From Spirulina subsalsa PCC 9445 (lineage in GTDB: Bacteria; Cyanobacteriota; Cyanobacteriia; Cyanobacteriales; Spirulinaceae), in the NCBI RefSeq assembly GCF_000314005.1, contig NZ_JH980292.1, positions 984,530 to 1,048,529 on the forward strand: DNA of 64,000 nt, read 5' to 3'. Each line of letters opens with the position of its first letter. Position 1 is the stretch's first letter. The notes under the pieces were generated by a model. It did not search any database. It was not told the DNA's origin and saw nothing but the letters and a program-made list of their open reading frames with translations. The translations under genes and the position numbers were made by a program. Below, in pieces: positions 10,743-18,754 of the stretch.

Positions 10743-11786
10743 ATGTTAACCTCTTCTTTATATCCTGTAACTTGGCAAGGCGATCGCGCTGTTCTGATAG
10801 ATCAAACCCGTATCCCTCAAGAATACAGGACTGTCGAGATTATCAGTAGTGATAGCATGGCCAATGCCATCAAAACCATGATTGTTCGTGGAGCCCCGGC
10901 TATTGGAGTAGCAGCCGCCTACGGAATGTATTTAGGCGCTCAAGAAATTGTCACCTCAGACCGAACCGCCTTCCTCCACCAACTCGAAGACATCGCCCAA
11001 AAACTCCGCCAAACCCGCCCCACCGCCGTTAATCTCTTCTGGGCCATTGAACGCCAACTGCAAACCGCCCACCACACCCCCGGCGACCTCACTCATCTTA
11101 AAGCCGCCCTCCTCCAAACTGCTCAAGCCATCCAAAACGAAGACCTCGCCACCTGCCACGCCATTGGAGATCACGGTTTAAGTGTCCTACCACAAACACC
11201 AGAAAAACTCACCCTCTTAACCCACTGTAACGCCGGAGCCCTAGCCACCGCAGGCTATGGCACCGCTTTAGGAGTCATTCGTTCGGCTTGGCGAGAAAAC
11301 CGTCTCCAGCGCGTCTTTGCCGACGAAACCCGGCCTCGTCTCCAGGGGGCAAAACTCACCGCTTGGGAATGTGTGCAAGATAATATTCCCGTGACCGTGA
11401 TTAGTGATAATATGGCCGCCCATTGCATGAAACAGGGGTTAATTGATGCGGTAGTAGTAGGAGCCGATCGGATTACAACAAACGGTGACGCTGCCAATAA
11501 AATTGGCACTTATAGTTTAGCCCTAGTCTCGAAAGCCCATAACGTCCCCTTTTTCGTCGCGGCTCCTCTGTCTACAGTAGATTTCAAGTTAGCCACTGGG
11601 GAAGAAATCCCCATTGAAGAACGAGATCCCCAAGAAATCTACCAAGTAGGAGACACTCGAATCTGTCCAGAGGGAGCAGATTATTATAACCCCGCCTTTG
11701 ATGTCACTCCGGCTCATTTAATTACCGCCATTATTACGGAAAAGGGGGCAGTAAAACCGGAGGCGTTAAAACAGTTTAAAGCCTAA
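10743..11786 (+). CDS. mtnA: S-methyl-5-thioribose-1-phosphate isomerase
   Basis: Methionine salvage enzyme that isomerises methylthioribose-1-phosphate to methylthioribulose-1-phosphate. The 347-residue length is typical. Motifs: [14 protein letters not shown] near residue 40, [21 protein letters not shown] near 160 (catalytic Cys), and VVGADRI followed by [11 protein letters not shown] near 240 (catalytic Asp). It resembles eIF2B-alpha, but the RGAPAIG and [10 protein letters not shown] motifs support MtnA. No other salvage genes are adjacent. A four-copy hairpin repeat starts within its last codons. Confidence 0.95.
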   Translation: MLTSSLYPVTWQGDRAVLIDQTRIPQEYRTVEIISSDSMANAIKTMIVRGAPAIGVAAAYGMYLGAQEIVTSDRTAFLHQLEDIAQKLRQTRPTAVNLFWAIERQLQTAHHTPGDLTHLKAALLQTAQAIQNEDLATCHAIGDHGLSVLPQTPEKLTLLTHCNAGALATAGYGTALGVIRSAWRENRLQRVFADETRPRLQGAKLTAWECVQDNIPVTVISDNMAAHCMKQGLIDAVVVGADRITTNGDAANKIGTYSLALVSKAHNVPFFVAAPLSTVDFKLATGEEIPIEERDPQEIYQVGDTRICPEGADYYNPAFDVTPAHLITAIITEKGAVKPEALKQFKA

Positions 11787-12044
11787 AAGGTTCGTTGTTG
11801 CGCTTTAGCGCCAATGTTTAGGGCTGAAACCCAACAACGAGCCACCTAAAAGGTTCGTTGTTGCGCTTTAGCGCCAATGTTTAGGGCTGAAGCCCAACAA
11901 CGAGCCACCTAAAAAGTTTGTTGTTGCGCTTTAGCGCCAATGTTTAGGGCTGAAGCCCAACAACGAGCCACCTAAAAAGTTCGTTGTTGCGCTTTAGCGC
12001 CAATGCTTAGGGCTGAAGCCCAACAACGAGCCACCTAAAAGGTT
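11782..12044. repeat. Four tandem copies of a 63-bp hairpin repeat plus a partial fifth
   Basis: Units begin at 11782, 11845, 11908 and 11971, exactly 63 bp apart, with an 11-bp partial copy at 12034. Each holds TCGTTGTTG and CAACAACGA as arms of a long stem, with inner palindromes GCGCTTTAGCGC and GGGCTGAAGCCC. Copies differ at only a few positions, some of which keep the pairing. The first copy begins inside the last codons of mtnA, and the array sits between convergent mtnA and the PIN toxin gene, so it could act as a bidirectional terminator. Confidence 0.95.
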
Positions 12045-12048
12045 TGAC

Positions 12049-12465
12049 TCATAAATTATCCTCAATACTAAACAAATCATAAAACAAAGAAACTGAAATA
12101 ATAACCGTTTTCTCTAATTCTATCATCTCTTCAAAATCTCTATCCCCAGTAATCAAAAAATCCGCACCAGTAACCCTTGCTAAAGCGATAAACTTAGCAT
12201 CTTTTGGATCTCTTGTAAAGTCAACAGTAAGATTAACTTCCATTAACTGTGTACTATTTTTAACTAAATCTAACCATTCTGATTTTTTAGTATCACTGAG
12301 TTTTAATTTCTTTCGCTGTAAAACCTCATTATATTCAGCTAAAATTTCTGCGGATATCAGCCAATCATAATCAGAATGACTAATAATAAAATTAATCACT
12401 TTTTCAGGTTTTCCATCAGCAACCGCCGCAGAAATAAGAATGTTAGTGTCAATAATAACTCTCAT
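12049..12465 (-). CDS. PIN-domain RNase toxin (putative type II TA toxin)
   Basis: A 138-residue PIN-domain protein beginning RVIIDTNILISA, with acidic residues expected for the metal-dependent RNase site: D6 near the start, E in AEILAEYNEVL, D in RDPKDAKFIALA, and D in ADFLITGDRDF. This layout matches the 'putative toxin-antitoxin system toxin component, PIN family' group rather than classical VapC. It overlaps the upstream antitoxin gene by 4 bp (ATGA), the usual coupled arrangement. The reading frame is intact, and AT content is higher than in flanking housekeeping genes, consistent with acquisition. The target RNA is unknown. Confidence 0.85.
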   Translation of the reverse strand: MRVIIDTNILISAAVADGKPEKVINFIISHSDYDWLISAEILAEYNEVLQRKKLKLSDTKKSEWLDLVKNSTQLMEVNLTVDFTRDPKDAKFIALARVTGADFLITGDRDFEEMIELEKTVIISVSLFYDLFSIEDNL

Positions 12466-12830
12466 TCCCCTCTCCGATAAGCTTCAATTTCCGCCGCAAT
12501 TTGTTCATCTGTTAAAGGATGATCAGCGTGTAAAGCTTGGGTTTCTTGGCATAAACGTTTAAATTCTTCGGCTAACCTTACTCTTTCAGGGTCAATCGGT
12601 TTAGTTTTGCTGTTTTCTCGTTCTTTTCGATAGTTTCTAATCTTCTCCTTTAATAACGCTTTTGCAGATTCTGTCCCTTTAACATAATCAGGTAATATAA
12701 TCTCATCCTCTTGTTTTTCTAATAGCTGAAACGCCTTAGCAATCACCTCTTGAGGGCTATTATATTTACCCGTCTTTAGTTGCTTGTCTAAAAACTGTTC
12801 TTGTTCAGGAGTTAACGTAATTTGTCTCAT
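12462..12830 (-). CDS. Antitoxin of the PIN pair: ParD-like N-terminus, VapB-like tail
   Basis: A 122-residue protein upstream of and overlapping the PIN toxin gene. Residues 1-40 (ITLTPEQEQFLDKQL, then YNSPQEVIAKAFQLLE) look like a ParD-type ribbon-helix-helix DNA-binding domain. The centre is highly charged and likely extended. The tail (EEFKRLCQETQALHADHPL, then TDEQIAAEIEAYRRGE) resembles the toxin-wrapping C-terminus common in cyanobacterial VapB antitoxins. It probably binds its own promoter and neutralises the toxin. Confidence 0.8.
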   Translation of the reverse strand: MRQITLTPEQEQFLDKQLKTGKYNSPQEVIAKAFQLLEKQEDEIILPDYVKGTESAKALLKEKIRNYRKERENSKTKPIDPERVRLAEEFKRLCQETQALHADHPLTDEQIAAEIEAYRRGE

Positions 12831-12909
12831 GGTCTAATTGACTCCTTATTATTGAAAGCTAATCATTACAGACTTAAGAGTAAATCGAAGGAAAAAAAGT
12901 GAGTGCAGC

Positions 12910-12938
12910 AAAAAAGGAGTGCTGGTTAGACACTCCTT
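12910..12938 (-). terminator. Intrinsic terminator of murI
   Basis: Read on the minus strand, AGGAGTG and CACTCCT form a 7-bp stem around a 9-nt loop, followed directly by TTTTTT. It lies about 40 bp past the murI stop codon. Confidence 0.8.
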
Positions 12939-12975
12939 TCTATTCTACTGAAGTTCACACTAAGGACAAAAGCGC

Positions 12976-13812
12976 TCAAGGGCAAGTTGATTCAACCGAA
13001 TAGGAAAACGCCACTTGATCCACAGAAACCTGTTGCACCACCGGGCAAAACCCTAACCATCGTTGAGATAGTTGGGCGAACTGCTCCGCGTCCCCACTGA
13101 CATAAAACTCTGTGGGTAAAGCCGGGAAATCACGCTTCAAACCGAGTAATTCTAACTCCTGTTCCGCCGCCTGAGCCACATATTGCGCCGGATTGACTAA
13201 ACGCACGGTTGGGGGGAGTATCTGACGAATAACGGGGGCTAAATGGGGGTAATGGGTACAGCCATAAATCAGAGTGTCGATGTCTTGCTCCATTAAAGGC
13301 TGGAGATAATTGTAGGTGACTTCGTAGGTGTAAGGGTCGTGAATGCGCCCAGCTTCAATCAACGGCACAAACTCAGGACAGCCGACTTGCCAGACGGTAA
13401 CATCCTGCTTAATTTCTAAAATCGCCCGACGGTAGGCTTGGCTGGCGACGGTGGCGGGGGTGGCAATGACACCGACTCGTTGCCCTTGGCGGATGGCGGC
13501 TTTGGCGGCGGGCAGAATTAAGCCCAAAATGGGAAAGGGAAACTCCCGCCGCACTTCTTCTAAGGCTAAGGCTGAACTGGTATTACAGGCCATGATCACC
13601 ATTTTGACCTGGCAACTCTCCATCCAAGTCAGGATCTCTCGGACAAACTGTAAAATTTCAGCCTTACTGCGGGTTCCGTAAGGAAGCCTTGCCGTATCGC
13701 CAAAATAAAGAATCGACTCATGAGGTAACTGTTGAGTGAGTTCCTTGAGAACTGTCAGCCCCCCAACACCACTATCAAAAACACCAATCCGGTTCAACGG
13801 AGCGTCTTTCAT
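12976..13812 (-). CDS. murI: Glutamate racemase
   Basis: Supplies D-glutamate for peptidoglycan by racemising L-glutamate. The two catalytic cysteines are in MACNTSSA (near residue 75) and IYGCTHYPH (near 185); the N-terminal FDSGVGGLTVLKEL motif is intact. A start 10 codons further upstream exists in frame (13842), but the ATG at 13812 gives the usual N-terminus (MKDAPLNRIGVFDSG), so I use it (278 aa). It follows the amidase gene on the same strand, a cell-wall pairing also seen in other cyanobacteria. Confidence 0.95.
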   Translation of the reverse strand: MKDAPLNRIGVFDSGVGGLTVLKELTQQLPHESILYFGDTARLPYGTRSKAEILQFVREILTWMESCQVKMVIMACNTSSALALEEVRREFPFPILGLILPAAKAAIRQGQRVGVIATPATVASQAYRRAILEIKQDVTVWQVGCPEFVPLIEAGRIHDPYTYEVTYNYLQPLMEQDIDTLIYGCTHYPHLAPVIRQILPPTVRLVNPAQYVAQAAEQELELLGLKRDFPALPTEFYVSGDAEQFAQLSQRWLGFCPVVQQVSVDQVAFSYSVESTCP

Positions 13813-13915
13813 TGTGCAATCCTTTCCTTTCCTGCGGAACACGCTGCGAACGGAACACTAGGGGAACGTCAACGTTAGGCTGACGGTTCACTTAGGTTCA
13901 ATCCAGTATATCTAC

Positions 13916-15781
13916 TCAAAGCCGATTTTGCTGTAAGTAGAGTAAAATCCCCCGGGCGATCGCCTCCGCCATTTGATTGCGGAAGTTGGGATCGGCTAAA
14001 CGAGGAGCATCTAAATTGCCCGTCACAAACCCGACCTCGACTAAAGCCGAAGGCATAGAGGTATTGCGCAACACATAAAAGCGGGCAGGTTTCACCCCCC
14101 GATTGTTCATGCTAGTGCTTTGCAGAATGCTGTTTTGAATACTGCTGGCTAGACGTTGACCTGCACTATTGAAAAAAAACGTTTCTACCCCATTCACATC
14201 GGGACGGCTCATGCTGATGGCATTGGCATGAATGCTAACAAAAATAGTCGCCCGCGCTCGGTTGGCCATTTGCGCCCGACCCGCCAAGGTAACAAAAGTA
14301 TCATTATTGCGGGTCATAATCACCCGAACGCCCTGCTGTTCCAGTAATTGCGCCACCCGGAGGGAAATGGGCAAGACGACATTTTTTTCCTGTAGGCCAC
14401 CAATGCCCACCGCGCCGGGATCTCGTCCACCATGACCGGGGTCTAACATGACCACGGCTCGGGTATTGGGAACTTGGGGGAGGGGGCGGCTGGGTTGTCC
14501 GGCGGGGGGTAGGGTGGGGGTGGGGGGGGCGATGCGTTCTGGGGGGGGGACGGGGATGTTAATGGGACGGTCAAGGGCTGGGGGGAGGGCGCTGGTGGTG
14601 CCTTGGTTCAACTGTAAGGACAACAGACGGTCATTGAGTTGACTCAGGCGACCGACTTGGATATTGGGGGCGGGTTGGATTAAGACTAAAACTGTATCCC
14701 CTTGTTGTCTGAGGCGGATTTGGGAAACGGGGCTATTGGCCGAGAGTTGGGGGTTGGGGAAGTCGGGGGCTAATCGAGCGTTGGGAATTGTAAGTTGATA
14801 GACCCCTGTTCGTGAGTCCCATTGGCCTGTTCCCCGTAAAGCGCGATCGCCCCGAATCAAGATTTGATTGCCTAACCCCAACTCTACCGACTGCACCGTG
14901 GTTAAGGTATTTTGGGCAGTGCTTGAACTGGGAGCGTCTTGATCCAACACCGCCGAACCTTCCGCCGGAACAATGGCTAACCCCCCCGACCGAGCAAGGG
15001 ACGCTTGCCAGTCTGGACTGTCCACTGACACATCCATAGTAATCCGTGCCAAGGGAGGGGAGGGACGAATTTGGCTAAACTGCACCTGTCCCACACCGTA
15101 GCGGTTCACCTCAAACCCTTGATCTACTAGCTGGTCAGGTAACATAATCCCATTGAGGTCAATCTGTACCTGTTGACCATTACGACTCCGCCGCACAGCT
15201 ACCTGACCCCGAGCATTATTGCCCAATCGCACAAAAAAACCGTTACGGGTAATCTGAAAATCCGAGTCTTGTGGAGTGGGGCTAGCGGTTTGGGCTTGGG
15301 TTTGACTTGAGCTCTCACGGATCTCCAGACTAGGCAAAGCCCCGGCCGGAGAACTGGCCGCCCCTAGGCGTTGGGGTTGGGGCAGTTGTACCGACCATTG
15401 GGTGGAGGTCATGCCGCGAAACTGGATACCTTGGGGGTCATAGGTATAGCCGGGGGCTAACTCCACGACTAAACGGGCTGTATTCGCATTAAATTGACCG
15501 GAACGGACTTCCGCCACGGCTCCCCCGATGCGCTGTCGTTCCGAAGGTCTACCCAAGGAGATACCGGGTAAATCAATTACCAAACGAGTGGGATTGGCAA
15601 TCAACTGCGCCCTAGGTTGAACTCCTTGGTCGGTGGTAAAGGTCAAGCGGTTTTGCGCCGCTTCATAACGCCAAAAGAGCAACCTTGCCGCTTCCGCCGG
15701 AGAAGCGTACAGCAAAGCACCGACCAAACTCAAAAATAGCCAATATCGTCTCAAAATCCTCTTTCCTTGTGTGTACAACAA
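13916..15781 (-). CDS. N-acetylmuramoyl-L-alanine amidase with AMIN domains
   Basis: Periplasmic zinc amidase that cleaves peptide stems from glycan during septum splitting. A hydrophobic signal segment (LFLSLVGALLYASPAEA) is followed by an AMIN domain (about 30-135), a second AMIN-like part (about 175-390), a proline-rich linker (about 405-440) and an Amidase_3 domain (about 440-621). Zinc ligands are visible in DPGHGGRDPGA, in LQEKNVVL (Glu) and in SIHANA; the catalytic Glu is in ALVEVGFVTG. The first codon is TTG; a second TTG at 15754 follows a GGAAAGAGG ribosome site and may be the true start. It belongs to the AmiC family; a role at junctions of filament cells is possible but not shown here. 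Confidence 0.92.
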   Translation of the reverse strand: MLYTQGKRILRRYWLFLSLVGALLYASPAEAARLLFWRYEAAQNRLTFTTDQGVQPRAQLIANPTRLVIDLPGISLGRPSERQRIGGAVAEVRSGQFNANTARLVVELAPGYTYDPQGIQFRGMTSTQWSVQLPQPQRLGAASSPAGALPSLEIRESSSQTQAQTASPTPQDSDFQITRNGFFVRLGNNARGQVAVRRSRNGQQVQIDLNGIMLPDQLVDQGFEVNRYGVGQVQFSQIRPSPPLARITMDVSVDSPDWQASLARSGGLAIVPAEGSAVLDQDAPSSSTAQNTLTTVQSVELGLGNQILIRGDRALRGTGQWDSRTGVYQLTIPNARLAPDFPNPQLSANSPVSQIRLRQQGDTVLVLIQPAPNIQVGRLSQLNDRLLSLQLNQGTTSALPPALDRPINIPVPPPERIAPPTPTLPPAGQPSRPLPQVPNTRAVVMLDPGHGGRDPGAVGIGGLQEKNVVLPISLRVAQLLEQQGVRVIMTRNNDTFVTLAGRAQMANRARATIFVSIHANAISMSRPDVNGVETFFFNSAGQRLASSIQNSILQSTSMNNRGVKPARFYVLRNTSMPSALVEVGFVTGNLDAPRLADPNFRNQMAEAIARGILLYLQQNRL

Positions 15782-16146
15782 CGGATGAGTCAGTGACTGG
15801 ATGATGAAGCCCAGGGGATGTCTACATTGCCCAGACCTGAGCCTAGTTGTTACCGCTTACTTTTGCTTAGGATACACGATGACCTTGAAAGACGGCATCT
15901 CTTCCTCCGGATTTTGTCTGGTACTCAGGACTGCTGAAAGGAGACATTCCAACTATCCAGACTAAGTTACTCATCTTGGAACTCTCCTAGAATTGGGCTG
16001 AAACCCTAATTCTACCCTTTTAAAAGTGGAGTTTTAGGAGATATCCATTGAATCATTGAGAGGATAGGCAGGGGACTGAGGGATTCATCCCCTATCCCGA
16101 CTTTTTGGGATCGCCTCTCTCTGGTTTTGACTGGCTAATCCGGGTG
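15782..16146. other. 365-bp intergenic region with no gene but strong long-range pairing
   Basis: No coding frame is credible. Three nested pairings suggest a rod-like RNA spanning 15797-15960: CTGGAT with ATCCAG, GGATGTCT with AGACATTCC (one bulge), and CAGACCTGAG (15832-15841) with CTCAGGACTG (15924-15933), 9 of 10 pairs. A separate hairpin lies at 15988-16014 (TAGAATTGGG with CCCTAATTCTA). The strand is not determined; it could be the amidase leader or a separate RNA. Confidence 0.4.
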
Positions 16147-17553
16147 CTAACTCTCCACCTTAGAGGATTCTTTCGCCTCTTCGGGAGATTCTCGGAAGAC
16201 TAAACGCAGGAAAGGCGGGGCGATAAAGGTTGTGGTAATCACCATCATGATGATGGCGGCTTCTGTGGAGGGAGATAGTGCGCCACTGGCCGACCCAACC
16301 CCAGCAAATACTAACCCCACTTCGCCCCGAGGAATCATCCCAACCCCAATGGCAATTTTATTGAGATCCGGTTGACCCACCACTGTAAAGCCTGTGATTA
16401 CTTTTCCTAAGATGGCGACTAAAATCAGGAAAGTGGCAATAATCAGTCCTTCCCGATTACTCGGGACGGCTGGATTTAAAACGCTTAAATCGGTTTTTGC
16501 CCCGACTACGACGAAAAACACGGGGACTAAAATATCAGCAACGGGAATCACCTGTTCTTCGAGTTCTTCTCGCTTTTCGGTTTCGGCTAGGACTAATCCG
16601 GCGGCAAAGGCCCCTAAAATGGCTTCCAGTTGGATGGCGGCGGCGATATAGGACAGGGTGAAGGCGAAGACGAGGGAGACTAATAGCAGTTGTCCCCGGG
16701 TTTTCATTTCATTAATTAAGCCGACGTAGAAGGGTTTGAGGAAACGACCGAGGAGAATCGCTCCCACTAAGAAAACCCCGGCACTGATAATGAGATAAAC
16801 CACGTTGAGGATTTCGACTTCCCCGGTTTTGGCTAAACTGGCCACGACGGCGAGGACGATAATTCCTAAAATATCATCGAGAACGGCAGCCCCGATGATG
16901 ATTTGACCTTCTTTAGAACTGAGTTGACCAATTTCTGCTAAAACCTTGGCCGTGATGCCTATACTGGTGGCGGTGAGGGCGGCTCCGGCAAAAATGGCGG
17001 GAACAAGGGGAATGCCGAAAATATAAACCAGTCCGGCTGTTCCGGCGGCGAAGGGGGCGACTACCCCGACGACGGCGACTATGGCGGCTTGGGGGCCGAC
17101 GCGAATGAGTTCTTTGAGGTCGGATTCTAGACCAATTTCAAAGAGTAGGATAATCACGCCCAGTTCTGAGAGGACGGAAATGACTTCACTTTGGCTGGTG
17201 AAGACGGCTTGGGCGGATTCTGGGGATAACTGGGCGGTGGCTTCGAGGAGTTGGATGATTAGGGAATCACTGGCTTGAGCGTTGCCTTCGGGGAAAATGA
17301 GCAGATGGAGAACGGAAACGCCGATGACTACCCCGCCGACTAATTCCCCTAGGACGGGGGGGAGGTTAATGCGGGCGCAGAGTTCGCCTCCGAGTTTACT
17401 GGCTATATAGACGGCGATTAAGCTTAGGAGAACGCCCGCTAAGACCAGTGTGCCTTCGGTGGCTTCTTCTGCGGTGGCCAATAGGGGCGCAGGTGTAGGG
17501 ATAAGAGAGAAATTAGGGGTGGGTGGATTCACCCAAGTCATTAGGTCAGCCAT
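16147..17553 (-). CDS. CPA2-family cation:proton antiporter, NhaS3-like
   Basis: A 468-residue membrane protein with about 12 hydrophobic segments in the Na+/H+ exchanger fold. After a short N-terminal tail come LVGGVVIGVSVLHLLIF, the conserved acidic segment GAAVLDDILGIIVLAV (paired Asp in the ion site), ATSIGITAKVLAEIG and IPRGEVGLVFAGVG. It lacks the C-terminal TrkA-N/TrkA-C domains of KefB-type proteins. Length and layout match Synechocystis NhaS3 (about 461 aa), a thylakoid Na+(K+)/H+ antiporter. Ion choice and membrane location are inferred. Confidence 0.85.
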   Translation of the reverse strand: MADLMTWVNPPTPNFSLIPTPAPLLATAEEATEGTLVLAGVLLSLIAVYIASKLGGELCARINLPPVLGELVGGVVIGVSVLHLLIFPEGNAQASDSLIIQLLEATAQLSPESAQAVFTSQSEVISVLSELGVIILLFEIGLESDLKELIRVGPQAAIVAVVGVVAPFAAGTAGLVYIFGIPLVPAIFAGAALTATSIGITAKVLAEIGQLSSKEGQIIIGAAVLDDILGIIVLAVVASLAKTGEVEILNVVYLIISAGVFLVGAILLGRFLKPFYVGLINEMKTRGQLLLVSLVFAFTLSYIAAAIQLEAILGAFAAGLVLAETEKREELEEQVIPVADILVPVFFVVVGAKTDLSVLNPAVPSNREGLIIATFLILVAILGKVITGFTVVGQPDLNKIAIGVGMIPRGEVGLVFAGVGSASGALSPSTEAAIIMMVITTTFIAPPFLRLVFRESPEEAKESSKVES

Positions 17554-17697
17554 TCTTTCGGCAGAAATCGTCTTGTCGATTGTAGCTTGTTGGGTTGTTG
17601 CCTGAATAGAAAATCGAGGGGAGCGCTGGGTGAGCTATGGGGGTCCGGTTGTGGGTAAAATGCACTGAATATTGAAAATACTCTTGAAGCAGAGCAA

Positions 17698-18660
17698 ATG
17701 TCCTATAGCGCAGAAACTCAAGTAGCCATTGCTGCCGCCATCCAAGCCGCCCAATTGTGTCAAGCGGTGCGTCAAGCGATTCCTGAAGCGATGGAGAAAC
17801 GGGATAAAAGTCCGGTGACGGTGGCGGACTATGGATCTCAAGCGATTATTTGTCGGGCGATCGCTAAATCGTTTCCCTCGGATGCCATTGTGGGGGAGGA
17901 GGACGCGGGGGAGTTGCGTCGTGCGGAGATGGCGGACACGCTGCAACAGGTGACGGGTTATGTGGGGGCGCTGATTCCCGATGCGACACCGGAACAGGTG
18001 GCGGAATGGATTGACCGGGGCAATGGCAGCGTCGCCCCGCGCTATTGGACTTTGGATCCCATTGATGGGACGAAGGGCTTTTTACGACAGGATCAGTATG
18101 CGGTGGCGATCGCTTTAGTGGAACAAGGGGAGGTGAAAGTGGGTGTTCTCGCTTGTCCCGCCCTGCCCTGTTCCACGGGAGAAACAGGGGTGCTATATGT
18201 GGCGGTGCGAGGACAGGGGGCGACTCAAGTTCCCTTGAAGGGGGGCAATCCCACTCGCTTAAAGGTGGTGTCGAGTGAGGATGTGGCTCATTTTCGCTTT
18301 GTGGAGAGTGTGGAATCGTCCCACGGCGATCGCACTCGTCAGGAAGCGGTGGCTCAAGCGGTAGGGATTACTACAGAATCCATGCGCATTGATTCCCAAG
18401 CGAAATATGGCATTGTGGCATCGGGACAAGCGGCTCTATACTTGCGTTTACCCTCTCCGAAAAACCCGGACTATCGGGAGAATATTTGGGATCATGCGGC
18501 CGGGGCGATTGTGGTGGAAGAGGCGGGGGGTAAGGTTACGGATATGTACGGAAACCCTCTTGATTTCGGCACCGGAACTAAAATGATGGACAATCGGGGC
18601 GTTGTGGTGAGTAATGGGGCGATTCATGACCACGTGATTGGCGTTTTAGCTCGGAGTTAG
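17698..18660 (+). CDS. cysQ: 3'(2'),5'-bisphosphate nucleotidase, HAL2/CysQ type
   Basis: Inositol-monophosphatase superfamily enzyme of 320 residues. Metal-binding motifs are in order: VGEEDAGEL (about 65), LDPIDGTKGFLR (about 120) and IWDHAAGAIVVEEAGG (about 265). The extra length and the spacing between the first two motifs match HAL2/SAL1-type PAP phosphatases, which remove the 3' phosphate of PAP from sulfate assimilation and sulfotransfer. Activity on inositol phosphates is also possible. Transcribed towards crtD, 94 bp downstream; co-transcription is possible but no shared role is evident. Confidence 0.88.
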   Translation: MSYSAETQVAIAAAIQAAQLCQAVRQAIPEAMEKRDKSPVTVADYGSQAIICRAIAKSFPSDAIVGEEDAGELRRAEMADTLQQVTGYVGALIPDATPEQVAEWIDRGNGSVAPRYWTLDPIDGTKGFLRQDQYAVAIALVEQGEVKVGVLACPALPCSTGETGVLYVAVRGQGATQVPLKGGNPTRLKVVSSEDVAHFRFVESVESSHGDRTRQEAVAQAVGITTESMRIDSQAKYGIVASGQAALYLRLPSPKNPDYRENIWDHAAGAIVVEEAGGKVTDMYGNPLDFGTGTKMMDNRGVVVSNGAIHDHVIGVLARS

Positions 18661-18754
18661 CTCATCGTCGGGAAGCCCCGCACTGTACCCCTAGGGTCGG
18701 TGTCGGGAGGATGTCACGCTCTACCAGAAAGGGGCAGGGGAGAATTGAGAATTA

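Noticed and set aside
11782-12044. CRISPR array
   Set aside because: The four copies are contiguous 63-bp units without unique spacers, and no cas gene is near.
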